Notes under the pieces: model-generated | The model's input: the letters and a program-made list of their open reading frames with translations, nothing else | Database searches by the model: none | What the model was told of the DNA's origin: nothing | NCBI RefSeq assembly: GCF_001866665.1 | Contig: NZ_MLYO01000063.1 | Span: 156,478 to 220,477 of the forward strand | Source: Streptomyces monashensis | GTDB lineage: Bacteria; Actinomycetota; Actinomycetes; Streptomycetales; Streptomycetaceae | Reading direction: 5' to 3' | Length of the DNA stretch: 64,000 nucleotides | Part shown: positions 26,009 to 35,305 of the stretch, in pieces | Layout of the letters: every line of letters begins with the position of its first letter | Position numbering within the stretch: position 1 is the first letter of the stretch | Made by a program: the position numbers and the translations under genes

Positions 26009-27283
26009 ATGGGCGTCACGGACCCCGCCGGGCCGGTGATGGACCGGGACGAGGTGGACCGTGCGCTGGCGCGGCTCGGCCAGGAGCACGAGGCGATCGA
26101 GACCTCGCTGCTGGCCCTGCAGGACCACGCGGGCCGCAGACTCCTCGAGGGCGCCGAGCTGACCGGTGTCACGAAGGAGCGCTGGCAGGGCGCCGAGGAC
26201 CGGATCACCCGGCTGTGGACGTACTTCGACGCCTACGCGGCCGCGCTGCGCTCCGCCCACGACATCCGCGGACGGCGCCGCTGGTCCAGCCGGGAGGACC
26301 TGGCCGAGCTGACCGAACTGCTGCGCGGCGAGGGCGTGACGGTCGCCGGGGAGAAAACGCTGAGCGAGTCCTTCTCGCTGGCCGCCCTGGTGGACCGGAT
26401 GAACGAGCTGTACGCGACGAGCCTGGACCTGGTCGTCGCCGCCGACGCGGTGTGGTCGGCGCTGCCCGCCCGGATCGATTTACTCGCCGCCGAGCTCCGG
26501 CGCACCCGCGAGCTCGCGCACTCCGTCGGCGTGCGCCCGGGCGAGCATCCGGCGGGCGACGACCTGGAGCGGATCACCCGCATACTGACGAAGCTGCGCG
26601 AGGACGTCGTCTCCGACCCGCTCGCGTTCTGGCTGCCGACCGAGGGCAGTTCCGCGCCCGGCGGCGGCCGTCCGGACACCACGGTGTACGACCGTGAGGC
26701 GCGCGCCCTGGAGGACGTGCGCCGGGAGATCGACGCCGTGCTGACGGTCCGGCAGGACGCCGAGCAGCGGCTGATCCGGCTGCGGGACGTGCTCTCGCGC
26801 GCCGACCGCACGCTCGCCGAGGCCCGTACGGCGCGCGGCGAGGTGCTGGCGAAGATCGCGGCGACCGAGGTGCCGGTGGTCAGCGGCCCGCCGACGGTGC
26901 TGCAGGAGCAGCTGGCGGCGGCCGCCGAGTACCGCAGGCAGGCGCAGTGGCACCGGCTCTCTCCGCTGCTGGAGTCGCTGGAGGAGAAGGCCGAGGACGA
27001 ACTGCTGCGCGCCCGCGAGTCGTTGACGGCGGTCACCGCGCCGCTCGCGGTCCGCGCCGAGCTGCGCGGCCGGCTCGACGCCTACCGGGCGAAGGTGGCC
27101 CGGCACGGGCTGGCCGAGGACCCGTTCCTGATCGAGCGGTACGACGCGGCCCGCCGCATGCTGTGGAGCGCGCCCTGCGATCTGCGGGTCGCCGAACAGG
27201 CCGTGCTGCGCTACCAGCGGCTGGCCGCCGATCTGCTGGGCGGGCCGGGCGCGCCGCAGGACCGTGAGGGGGACCAGTCATGA
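26009..27283 (+). CDS. Coiled-coil protein of the PknG locus
   Basis: A 424-residue, almost wholly alpha-helical soluble protein with long coiled-coil stretches (VDRALARLGQEHEAIETSLL near 15; ALEDVRREIDAVLTVRQDAE near 230; LLESLEEKAEDELLRARESL near 325). No enzymatic motif is visible. The start of pknG overlaps its end by four bases (ATGA), so both are made from one message. Proteins like it occur at this position in Streptomyces pknG loci; a scaffold or adaptor role is my inference. Confidence 0.7.
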   Translation: MGVTDPAGPVMDRDEVDRALARLGQEHEAIETSLLALQDHAGRRLLEGAELTGVTKERWQGAEDRITRLWTYFDAYAAALRSAHDIRGRRRWSSREDLAELTELLRGEGVTVAGEKTLSESFSLAALVDRMNELYATSLDLVVAADAVWSALPARIDLLAAELRRTRELAHSVGVRPGEHPAGDDLERITRILTKLREDVVSDPLAFWLPTEGSSAPGGGRPDTTVYDREARALEDVRREIDAVLTVRQDAEQRLIRLRDVLSRADRTLAEARTARGEVLAKIAATEVPVVSGPPTVLQEQLAAAAEYRRQAQWHRLSPLLESLEEKAEDELLRARESLTAVTAPLAVRAELRGRLDAYRAKVARHGLAEDPFLIERYDAARRMLWSAPCDLRVAEQAVLRYQRLAADLLGGPGAPQDREGDQS

Positions 27284-29757
27284 GTCAGCCGGGGCAGAGC
27301 TGTCAGCGGCCGGGCTGCGAGGGGTCGTACGACGACGTCGGCGGCGGCGAGCTGTACTGCGACACGTGCGGGCTCGCGCCCGTCGTCTCCGCGCGCGGCA
27401 TGGTCGGCTCGACGCCCACCGGGGTCACCAAGGGCGCGGTGGACAGCGGCAGTTCGCGCTCGTCGTCCCAGTCGTCCCGGTCGTCCCGCTCGTCCCGGTC
27501 GTCGAGGTCGCGCCGCTCGGTGTCCGGGCGGCTGTCGCGGTCCTCGTCGGGCCGCTCCACCGGCCGCTCGGTGTCGGTGCGCAGCTCCGGTTCCGCGTCG
27601 GGGACGCCGACGCGCGGGCGCCTGGGCGCCGGGCTGGTCAGCGTGCCGCAGGTGCCGCGCCCCGACCCGCGCGCGATGGTGCTGGACAACCCGGAGGTGC
27701 CCGAGCGCAAGCGGTTCTGCTCGCGGGCGGACTGCGGGGTGCCGGTCGGGCGGGCCCGGGGCGATCGGCCGGGCCGCACGGAAGGTTTCTGCACCAAGTG
27801 CGGGCACCCGTACTCCTTCGTGCCGAAGCTGAAGGCCGGGGACGTGGTGCACGGCCAGTACGAGGTCGCGGGCTGTCTCGCGCACGGCGGGCTCGGCTGG
27901 ATCTACCTCGCCGTGGACCGGGCGGTGTCCGACCGCTGGGTGGTGCTCAAGGGCCTGCTGGACACCGGCGACCAGGACGCGATGGCGGCGGCGATCTCCG
28001 AGCGGCGCTTCCTCGCGGAGATCGAGCACGCCAACATCGTGCGGATCTACAACTTCGTCGAGCACCTCGACCAGCGCACCGGCTCCCTCGACGGCTACAT
28101 CGTCATGGAGTACGTCGGCGGCAAGTCCCTGAAGGAGATCGCCAACGCCCGCCGCACCCCGGAGGGCCGCCGCGACCCGCTGCCGGTGGAGCAGGCCTGC
28201 GCCTACGGCATCGAGGCCCTCGAAGCCCTCGGCCATCTGCACAGCCGCCACCTCCTCTACTGCGACTTCAAGGTCGACAACGCCATCCAGTCCGAGGACC
28301 AGCTCAAGCTGATCGACATGGGCGCGGTGCGCAGGATGGACGACGAGGAGTCGGCCATCTACGGCACGGTCGGCTACCAGGCGCCGGAGGTCGCCGAGGT
28401 CGGCCCGTCGGTCGCCTCCGACCTCTACACGGTCGGCCGCACCCTCGCCGTGCTCACCTTCGACTTCCAGGGCTACACGAACGTCTATGCCGACTCCCTG
28501 CCCGACCCGGAGACCATCGACGTCTTCCGCCACTACGAGTCCTTCTACCGGCTCCTGGTCCGCGCCACCGACCCCGACCCGGCCCGCCGCTTCGGCTCCG
28601 CCCAGGAGATGGCCGAGCAGCTGACCGGGGTGCTGCGCGAGGTCGTCTCCCTCCAGACCGGCCAGGCCCGGCCCGCGCTGTCGACCCTGTTCGGGCCCGA
28701 AGTGAAGGTCACGGACCGGGAGTTGTTCCCCCGGCTGGACGAGAACGTGTCCCGGCTCGGCGCGCGGCAGGTGCGCAGGGCCGCTCCCGCGGCCCCCGCG
28801 CTGCCCCCGGCCTCCCTGGTGAAGCCCGTCGACACCCCCGCCGGCGCGCTCGCGCTGCCGGTGCCGCTGGTCGATCCCGGCGACCCCAACGCCGGTTTCC
28901 TGGCGGGCCTCATGACCTCCGCGCCCGCCGAGCTGCTCGGCGCCCTCGACACGGCGCCGGCGCAGACCGCGGAGACCCGGCTGCGCCGGATCCGCGCGCT
29001 GCTGGAGAGCGGCGAGCGGCACAGCGCGCTGACGAGTCTGACGGAGCTCGAGGCGGAGCGGCCGGACGACTGGCGGGTGGTCTGGTGCCGGGGGCTGGCC
29101 GCGCTGGTCACCGGCGACTTCGAGGGCGCCGCGCTCGCCATCGACGCGATCTACGACGCCTTCCCCGGCGAGGCCGCGCCGAAGCTGGCGCTCGGCCTGT
29201 GCGCGGAGGTGCTGGGCCAGCTGGACAACGCGGCCGAGTACTACCGGCTGGTGTGGGCGACCGACCCGAGCTTCGTCAGCGCCGCCTTCGGGCTCGCCCG
29301 GGTGCGGCTCGCGGCCGGGGACCGGCACGGCGCCGTGCGGACCCTGGAGTCGGTCCCGGAGTCCTCCATCCACTTCACGGCCGCCCGGGTCGCCGCCGTC
29401 CGGGCCCGTCTCAGACATCGCACGGCGGGCGCGGGCGACGTACCGTTCCTGGACGACCTGACCGCCGCCGCCGGGCAGGTCGAGGCGCTCGACGCGTACG
29501 GACTGGATCCGGCGCGGCGCGAGCAGTTGGCGGCGGAAGTCCTCGGCTCGGCGCTGGACTGGATACTCTCCGGAGGCCAGGGCACCGTGCCGGCCGCCGG
29601 CGGGCGGGTGCTGCTGGGCAGCGGTCTGGACGAGCGGGGCCTCCGCTTCGGCCTGGAGCGCGCCTACCGCACGCTGGCCCGGCTGGCGCCCGGCGGCGAG
29701 GAGAGGATCGAACTGGTGGAACGGGCCAACCGTTACCGCCCCCGGACGTGGGTGTAG
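27280..29757 (+). CDS. pknG: Serine/threonine protein kinase PknG
   Basis: An 825-residue cytoplasmic kinase. It has an N-terminal zinc ribbon (CQRPGCEG ... YCDTCG), a Ser/Arg-rich low-complexity stretch at residues 52-105, the PknG rubredoxin-like module (CSRADCG ... FCTKCGHPYSFVPKL, residues 147-187), then the kinase domain from about 193: glycine loop CLAHGGLGWIYLA, lysine in WVVLKGLL, catalytic loop LLYCDFKVDNAI (Asp in place of the usual HRD context) and LIDMGAVR as DFG variant. TPR-like repeats fill residues 560-825. In relatives PknG phosphorylates the FHA protein OdhI/GarA to control 2-oxoglutarate metabolism. An FHA protein is encoded three genes downstream here. Confidence 0.93.
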   Translation: MSQPGQSCQRPGCEGSYDDVGGGELYCDTCGLAPVVSARGMVGSTPTGVTKGAVDSGSSRSSSQSSRSSRSSRSSRSRRSVSGRLSRSSSGRSTGRSVSVRSSGSASGTPTRGRLGAGLVSVPQVPRPDPRAMVLDNPEVPERKRFCSRADCGVPVGRARGDRPGRTEGFCTKCGHPYSFVPKLKAGDVVHGQYEVAGCLAHGGLGWIYLAVDRAVSDRWVVLKGLLDTGDQDAMAAAISERRFLAEIEHANIVRIYNFVEHLDQRTGSLDGYIVMEYVGGKSLKEIANARRTPEGRRDPLPVEQACAYGIEALEALGHLHSRHLLYCDFKVDNAIQSEDQLKLIDMGAVRRMDDEESAIYGTVGYQAPEVAEVGPSVASDLYTVGRTLAVLTFDFQGYTNVYADSLPDPETIDVFRHYESFYRLLVRATDPDPARRFGSAQEMAEQLTGVLREVVSLQTGQARPALSTLFGPEVKVTDRELFPRLDENVSRLGARQVRRAAPAAPALPPASLVKPVDTPAGALALPVPLVDPGDPNAGFLAGLMTSAPAELLGALDTAPAQTAETRLRRIRALLESGERHSALTSLTELEAERPDDWRVVWCRGLAALVTGDFEGAALAIDAIYDAFPGEAAPKLALGLCAEVLGQLDNAAEYYRLVWATDPSFVSAAFGLARVRLAAGDRHGAVRTLESVPESSIHFTAARVAAVRARLRHRTAGAGDVPFLDDLTAAAGQVEALDAYGLDPARREQLAAEVLGSALDWILSGGQGTVPAAGGRVLLGSGLDERGLRFGLERAYRTLARLAPGGEERIELVERANRYRPRTWV

Positions 29758-29760
29758 TTG

Positions 29761-31092
29761 ATGTCGCAGATGCCCCAGCAGGCCGCACTGTCGAAGTGCC
29801 CGAGCTGCGCGGAGCCCGTGGAGCCGGGTGACCACTTCTGCGGAGCGTGCGGGTACGACCTCTCCGTCGTACCGGCGCCGCCGCAGGACCAGCCGACGCT
29901 GGCCATGACCGGCGCCGCCGAGCACGGCACAGACGCGGGGGACGGTGTCGACTGGCCCGCCCCCGAGCCCGAGGGCGCCGGCGCCCCGGACACAGTGCAT
30001 CTGCCGAGTGATCTGCCGGGCACGGACTCCGGTGACACGCCCCTGCCCGAGCACGGCGCCGAGGAGGCGCGGCCCGGTTCCGGGGTGCGCTTCGACCGGC
30101 CCGCCGAGCCCGAGGAGTACCCGTTGCAGGCGCCCGACCCGCGCGTGGCCGCCGAGGCCGCTCCGGAGGAGGAGCCCGCGCAGGTGTGCGTGGCCTGCCG
30201 GGCGGGCCGGGTGGACAGCGACGGCTACTGCGAGAACTGCGGGCACGCCCAGCCCCGCGAACGCGACCACGTGGAGCGGGAGTCGGGCCCCATCGCCGCC
30301 GTCAGCGACCGCGGTCTGCGCCACCACCGCAACGAGGACGCCTTCTCCGTCGGCCGCACCGCGCTGCCCGACGGCACCCCGGCCGGCGTCGCGATCGTCT
30401 GCGACGGCGTCTCCTCGGCCACCCGCCCCGACGACGCCTCGCTGGCCGCCGCCGAGACGGCCGGGGACCTGCTGCTGGCCGCCCTGCCGCGCGGCACGCA
30501 TCCGCAGGCGGCCATGCACGAGGCGATCGTCGCGGCCGCGCAGGCCGTCGACGCGCTCGCCGAGGAACCGGCCACGGCCCGCGAGCACGCCCCGCACCAG
30601 AACGCGCCCGCCTGCACGATCGTCGGCGCGGTGGTCACCCCCGGGCTGCTGGTGGTCGGCTGGGTCGGCGACAGCCGCGCCTACTGGGTGCCGGACGACC
30701 GCAGCGCGCCCCCGGCCCGGCTCACCGAGGACGACTCCTGGGCCGCGCAGATGGTCGCCGCCGGGCTGATGAGCGAGGCCGAGGCGTACGCCGACGAGCG
30801 CGCCCACGCGATCACCGGGTGGCTCGGCGCTGACGCCTACGAGCTGGAGCCGCACACCGCGTCCTTCAAGCCGGACCGGCCCGGTGTCGTCATCGTGTGC
30901 ACCGACGGCCTGTGGAACTACGCCGAGACGGCCGGGGAGATGGCCGAGGCCGTGCCCGCGGACGCGGCCGAGCGCCCGCTGCACAGCGCCCGGGTACTGG
31001 TCGGCCACGCGCTGGACGGCGGGGGCCACGACAACGTAACAGTGGCCGTCGTACCGTTCCCGGCACCGGCCCAGGGGGCAGGATCGGCCTGA
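29761..31092 (+). CDS. PP2C-family serine/threonine phosphatase with zinc ribbons
   Basis: A 443-residue protein starting three bases after the pknG stop. Two zinc ribbons precede the catalytic domain: CPSCAEPVEPGDHFCGACGY at residues 13-32 and CVACRAGRVDSDGYCENCGH near 143-162, separated by an acidic Pro-rich linker. The PP2C domain starts near 175 (AVSDRGLRHHRNEDAFSVGR) and shows the metal-binding motifs VAIVCDGVSSATRPDDAS, LVVGWVGDSRAYWV and GVVIVCTDGLWNY, ending GGGHDNVTVAVV. It is the natural antagonist of PknG in the same operon. Confidence 0.92.
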   Translation: MSQMPQQAALSKCPSCAEPVEPGDHFCGACGYDLSVVPAPPQDQPTLAMTGAAEHGTDAGDGVDWPAPEPEGAGAPDTVHLPSDLPGTDSGDTPLPEHGAEEARPGSGVRFDRPAEPEEYPLQAPDPRVAAEAAPEEEPAQVCVACRAGRVDSDGYCENCGHAQPRERDHVERESGPIAAVSDRGLRHHRNEDAFSVGRTALPDGTPAGVAIVCDGVSSATRPDDASLAAAETAGDLLLAALPRGTHPQAAMHEAIVAAAQAVDALAEEPATAREHAPHQNAPACTIVGAVVTPGLLVVGWVGDSRAYWVPDDRSAPPARLTEDDSWAAQMVAAGLMSEAEAYADERAHAITGWLGADAYELEPHTASFKPDRPGVVIVCTDGLWNYAETAGEMAEAVPADAAERPLHSARVLVGHALDGGGHDNVTVAVVPFPAPAQGAGSA

Positions 31093-31213
31093 GGCCGCGG
31101 GACCGGGGCCACCGGCCTGGGCCACGGACCGGAGGGGACCGGCCGGAGGGGACCGGCCCGTTCACAGCCATCGCCCTGCGTCAGCAGGGCGTTCAAGGGG
31201 GATTTGAGTACGT

Positions 31214-32554
31214 ATGGCCAATTTCTCGAAGTCGAACGTGCCGCAGTTCTCCATGGACGTCTACCAGAACGAGTACCTGCCGGAGGGCGGGCGCGAGGTC
31301 AACGCCATCGTCACCGTGACCGCGACCGGCGGCGGCACGGTCGGCGGCGCCGCGGCCCCGGCGTACCCGCGAGGCGGCGGCCCGTCCGCCGCCGTGGCGC
31401 TCATGGTCGACTGCTCGGGCTCCATGGACTATCCGCCGACCAAGATGCGGGGCGCCCGCGACGCCACGGCCGCCGCGATCGACACCCTGCGCGACGGCAC
31501 GCACTTCGCGGTGATCGGCGGCACGCATGTCGCGCAGGAGGTCTATCCGGGCGGCGGGCGGCTCGCGGTGGCCGACCGCGCCACCCGCGAGCAGGCCAAG
31601 CAGGCGCTGCGCAAGCTGAGCGCGGGCGGCGGTACGGCGATCGGCAGCTGGCTGCGGCTCGCCGACCGGCTGCTGAACTCGGCGGACGTCACGATCCGGC
31701 ACGGCATCCTGCTCACCGACGGCCGTAACGAGCACGAGTCCCCGCAGGACCTGCGGGCGACCCTGGAGGCCTGTGCCGGACGGTTCACCTGTGACGCGCG
31801 GGGCGTGGGCACCGACTGGGAAGTGAAAGAAGTCACAGGGATCGCCTCCGCGCTCCTCGGCGGCGCCGACATCGTCGCCGACCCGGCGGGCCTGACCGCC
31901 GACTTCACGCGGATGATGGAGGCGGCGATGGGCAAGGAGGTCGCCGACGTCTGCCTGCGGGTGTGGACGCCGGTCGGCACGACCATCCGGTTCGTCAAGC
32001 AAGTCGCGCCCGCCGTCGAGGACTTGACCGCCCGCCGCACCGAGGCGGGCCCGCGCGCCGGGGACTATCCGACCGGCTCCTGGGGCGACGAGTCCCGCGA
32101 CTACCACCTGTGTGTCGAGGTCCCGGCGGCCGGCCTCGGCCAGGAGATGCTCGCCGCCCGGGTCTCGCTGGTCGCGCCACAAGGGGACAGTTCGGCACAG
32201 AACCTCGGGGCACAGGGTCTCGTACGGGCCGTGTGGACCGACGACATGGCGGCCTCCACCTCGATCAACCCCCAAGTCGCCCACTACACCGGGCAGGCCG
32301 AACTGGCACACGTCATCCAGAAGGGTCTCGATCTCCGCAAAGCGGGCGATTTCGATGGCGCAACGGCCAAACTGGGACGTGCCGTTCAGCTCGCCAGCGT
32401 CTCCGGAAACGCGGATACTGCGAAACTGCTTGCGAAGGTGGTGGACGTGGTCGACGCCGCGACAGGTACTGTGCGGTTGAAGACGAGGGTTGCCGAGGCC
32501 GACGAGATGACTCTGGAAACCCGGTCCACAAAGACTGTTCGTGTAAAGAAGTAG
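31214..32554 (+). CDS. VWA-domain protein of the PknG locus
   Basis: A 446-residue soluble protein. A von Willebrand A domain covers residues 55-235, with the MIDAS motif VALMVDCSGSMDYPPTK (DxSxS) and downstream Thr/Asp ligands (SAGGGTAIGSWLR, HGILLTDGRNEHES). The C-terminal half contains beta-sandwich and helical segments (FDGATAKLGRAVQLASVSGN). VWA proteins usually make metal-dependent protein contacts. A tandem 14-bp GC-rich repeat lies just upstream at about 31131-31160. Its place between the phosphatase and the FHA protein suggests it is part of the signalling complex. Confidence 0.85.
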   Translation: MANFSKSNVPQFSMDVYQNEYLPEGGREVNAIVTVTATGGGTVGGAAAPAYPRGGGPSAAVALMVDCSGSMDYPPTKMRGARDATAAAIDTLRDGTHFAVIGGTHVAQEVYPGGGRLAVADRATREQAKQALRKLSAGGGTAIGSWLRLADRLLNSADVTIRHGILLTDGRNEHESPQDLRATLEACAGRFTCDARGVGTDWEVKEVTGIASALLGGADIVADPAGLTADFTRMMEAAMGKEVADVCLRVWTPVGTTIRFVKQVAPAVEDLTARRTEAGPRAGDYPTGSWGDESRDYHLCVEVPAAGLGQEMLAARVSLVAPQGDSSAQNLGAQGLVRAVWTDDMAASTSINPQVAHYTGQAELAHVIQKGLDLRKAGDFDGATAKLGRAVQLASVSGNADTAKLLAKVVDVVDAATGTVRLKTRVAEADEMTLETRSTKTVRVKK

Positions 32555-32622
32555 CCCTGTCAGACCCGTCAGACCTGTCAGGGAAACAGCCCTGGAAACG
32601 TAGGAGAAGGGGAAGCGCCGAC

Positions 32623-34227
32623 ATGCCGACCTGCCCGAACGGACACCAGTCGGGTTCCGACGACTGGTGCGAGGTCTGCGGTCACCGCATGGCCGGTGCC
32701 GTACCTCCGCCCCCGCCCCCGCCGCCGCCCGCCGGCGGCTACGGCTTCCCGCCGCCGCAGGGCGGCCCGGCCGGCGGCCGGCCGGCGGCCCCGGAGCCCG
32801 AGCTGTGCCCGCAGTGCCGTACACCCCGCGAGGGCGGCGCGCCCTTCTGCGAGGAGTGCCGGTGGAACTTCCTCACCAACACGGCCACCTCGTACACCCC
32901 GGCCGCCCCGCGCCCGCCCCAGCCCCGCTTCGAGCCGCCGAGCGCGACGTACGGCGGCGGTGACGGGTACGAGTACCAGGGCTCGCGGCCCTCGCAGGTG
33001 AACCGGCCCGCCGAGCCGATCCCGTCGTTCGGCAGCGAGCCGTCGGGACCGACGCCGTTCGGCGGCGAGCGCACACCGCCCGGCCCGCCCGCGTTCGGCG
33101 GCGGGCAGCTTCCGGGCCAGAGCCAGGGTCCGGGCCAGGGTGCCGGTGGCCCCGGCGGTCCGGCCGCCCCGTCCGGTCCGCCCGGGTTCGGTGCCGGTCC
33201 CGGTCAGGTGCCGGGTCAGCGTCACGGCGGCCCCCAGAGCGGCCCCGGCGGCTCGGGGGGTCCGTCCGGTCCGGCCGGTGCTCCCGGTTTCGGCGGCGGT
33301 CAGGTGCCCGGGCCCGCCGGCCCGTCCGGCTTCGGTGCCGGCCCGGGTCAGGGCCCCAGTGGTCACGGCGGCCCCGGTGGTCCTGCGGGTGCGCCGTCGT
33401 TCGGCGGTGGTCCCTCCGTTCCCGGTGCCCCCACTCCTCCCGGCGGCCCCCAGGGCGCGCCCGGCCCCTCGGGCTTCGGCGCCGACCCCTCGCGTCCGGT
33501 GCCCCCGCCGCCCGGTCCGACCCCGCCCGCCGGTCCCGGCGGGGCCCCGCAGGCGTTCCAGCAGTCCGGCCCGCCCGCGCCGCCCGCGTTCCCCGGCGAG
33601 ACCACCCGCCCCCCGGCCGGCGGCCCGGGCGGCGGCCCCTCCTTCGGCGGCGGTGAGGACGACTGGGTGCTCTCCCCGCCCTCGTCCGCCGGTCCGGGCG
33701 GGCCGGGACAGGGCTCGGCGCCCGGCGGTCCCCAGGGCGGCCCCGGCGGCGGCTACGGCTACCCGCAGCCCGGCACCCAGCCGCCCGCGCCCGGCGCCGG
33801 CTTCCCGCCGCCCGCCGGTCCGGCGACCTGGACGGCGACCATCGGCCCGGACCGCGAGTACTTCATGGCGATGATGCAGCGCTCGGGCCCCGAGGCCGCG
33901 GGGCTCAACCTGCCCGCGTACTCGCCCGAGCAGCAGCGCACGCTCAGCGGCAACCAGGTCACCATCGGCCGCCGCCGGCACTCCACCGGCGACACCCCCG
34001 ACATCGACCTCGCGGTGCCCCCGGAGGACCCGGGCGTCTCGCACCAGCACGCGGTACTGGTGCAGCAGCCGGACGGCACCTGGGCGGTCGTCGACCAGAA
34101 CTCGACGAACGGCACCACGGTCAACCTCTCCGAGGAACCGATCCAGCCGTTCGTGCCGGTCCCGTTGCAGGACGGCGACCGGGTGCACGTGGGCGCCTGG
34201 ACGACGATCACCGTCCGCCGCGGCTGA
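32623..34227 (+). CDS. FHA-domain protein with N-terminal zinc ribbons
   Basis: A 534-residue protein; the ATG at 32623 lies behind GGAGAAGGGGA. Two zinc ribbons are at the start (CPNGHQSGSDDWCEVCGH, residues 4-21, and CPQCRTPREGGAPFCEECRW near 63-82). A 330-residue Gly/Pro-rich disordered linker follows. The C-terminal FHA domain (about 440-534) has the phosphothreonine-binding signature GRRRHSTGDTPDIDLAVP, GVSHQHAVLV, VVDQNSTNGTTVNL. It is the likely phosphothreonine reader of the locus, analogous to GarA/OdhI but much larger. Confidence 0.9.
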   Translation: MPTCPNGHQSGSDDWCEVCGHRMAGAVPPPPPPPPPAGGYGFPPPQGGPAGGRPAAPEPELCPQCRTPREGGAPFCEECRWNFLTNTATSYTPAAPRPPQPRFEPPSATYGGGDGYEYQGSRPSQVNRPAEPIPSFGSEPSGPTPFGGERTPPGPPAFGGGQLPGQSQGPGQGAGGPGGPAAPSGPPGFGAGPGQVPGQRHGGPQSGPGGSGGPSGPAGAPGFGGGQVPGPAGPSGFGAGPGQGPSGHGGPGGPAGAPSFGGGPSVPGAPTPPGGPQGAPGPSGFGADPSRPVPPPPGPTPPAGPGGAPQAFQQSGPPAPPAFPGETTRPPAGGPGGGPSFGGGEDDWVLSPPSSAGPGGPGQGSAPGGPQGGPGGGYGYPQPGTQPPAPGAGFPPPAGPATWTATIGPDREYFMAMMQRSGPEAAGLNLPAYSPEQQRTLSGNQVTIGRRRHSTGDTPDIDLAVPPEDPGVSHQHAVLVQQPDGTWAVVDQNSTNGTTVNLSEEPIQPFVPVPLQDGDRVHVGAWTTITVRRG

Positions 34228-34248
34228 GCCGGGCGCAGCCGGCCCGCG

Positions 34249-35226
34249 TCACGGCAGGGGCCAGCCGTACGGCCCCCGCGGGTCGTCCAGCCACGCCCAG
34301 GCGCGCTCGGCGCCGACCGTGACGCCGTAGCGCTCACGCCCCGGCATGCCCTCGCGCTCCCACAGCGCGCAGGCCTCCCGCGGCTCCAGGACGCACCGGG
34401 TCAGGGCGAGCAGGAAGCGGAACGTGTCCTGCTCGCGGACCCGGCCCGGCAGCCCGGCGAGCGATGCCCCCCGCGGCCGTGCCCACCGCTCGCCGCGCAG
34501 CGGTACGAAGAAGGCGGCCGACGGCAGGAAACGGCCCTCGGCGTGGGTGCGGTCCCGGACCGTGAGCATCAGCAGTCCGGTGGCCAGCGGGGTCAGGACA
34601 CGGGCCCCGGGACGGCACTGGGCGAGCCAGGCGCGCGGGATCGTGGGCAGCGCGCAGGTGGCGATGATCCGGTCGAAGGGGGCGCGTTCGGGTACGCCGC
34701 GCGCGCCGTCGCCGGTGGCGACGAACGGACGGTGCCCGGCCGCCGCCAGATGCCGGCGGGCCGACTCGGCGATCTCCGGTTCCAGGTCGATGGTGGTGAC
34801 GAGGTCGTCGTCGCCGAGCCGGTGGGCCAGCAGGGCCGCGTTGTACCCCGTGCCGGCGCCCACCTCCAGCACCCGGTTCCCGTCCACGACGCGCAGCGCG
34901 GCCAGCATCCGGGCCATCAGGGAGGGCCGGCTGCTGGAGGAGACCAGTTCGCCGTCGCGGAGCCGGGTGGCGAGCGGGGCGTCCGCGTAGACGCCGCGCA
35001 GCCACTCCTCGCGGGCCCGCGGATCGGGGCTCTCGCCCCAGCGGCGCCGGTGACCGCCGCGTCCGGCGACGTAGTAGTACGGCACGAACAGATGCCGGGG
35101 CACGGCGGCGAACGCCGCCCGCCACACCGGGTCCTCGGCGAAGGCCCCGTCGGCGTCGATCTCCCGCACCAGCGCGGCCCGCGCGGCGGCGGCCGGAGCG
35201 GCGGTCTCGGTGTCGTACGCGCCCAT
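34249..35226 (-). CDS. Protein-L-isoaspartate O-methyltransferase-like enzyme
   Basis: A 325-residue SAM-dependent methyltransferase. The PCMT opening (FAAVPRHLFVPYYYVAGRGG) is at residues 39-58, the SAM-binding glycine loop VLEVGAGTGYNAALLAHRLG near 118 and the post-I acidic motif VTTIDLEPEIAESARRHL near 140. Then FDRIIATCALPTIPRAWLAQ is present as in PCMT. The C-terminal 80 residues extend beyond the classical enzyme. In actinobacteria these longer proteins repair or modify aspartyl residues, and some act in peptide maturation; no peptide precursor is seen nearby. Confidence 0.85.
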   Translation of the reverse strand: MGAYDTETAAPAAAARAALVREIDADGAFAEDPVWRAAFAAVPRHLFVPYYYVAGRGGHRRRWGESPDPRAREEWLRGVYADAPLATRLRDGELVSSSSRPSLMARMLAALRVVDGNRVLEVGAGTGYNAALLAHRLGDDDLVTTIDLEPEIAESARRHLAAAGHRPFVATGDGARGVPERAPFDRIIATCALPTIPRAWLAQCRPGARVLTPLATGLLMLTVRDRTHAEGRFLPSAAFFVPLRGERWARPRGASLAGLPGRVREQDTFRFLLALTRCVLEPREACALWEREGMPGRERYGVTVGAERAWAWLDDPRGPYGWPLP

Positions 35227-35305
35227 GCGACCACAGTAGGTGTGGAATGCCCGGGGCGGTCCTAAGCCTTGAGTCCTCGGTCACCGGGTCTGAGACGATG
35301 TACGG

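Noticed and set aside
27430..27600. Repeated CGTCC/CGTCG-type sequence inside pknG as a DNA repeat element
   Set aside because: It encodes the Ser/Arg-rich linker of the kinase and follows the reading frame.
27211..31125. A very long open frame (about 1300 codons) on the minus strand across pknG and the phosphatase gene
   Set aside because: It is antisense to two genes with complete domain signatures, is Gly/Arg/Pro-biased, and arises from the GC-rich third positions of the real genes.
31131..31160. Tandem 14-bp GC-rich repeats before the VWA gene
   Set aside because: Only two units; simple slippage repeat with no sign of function.
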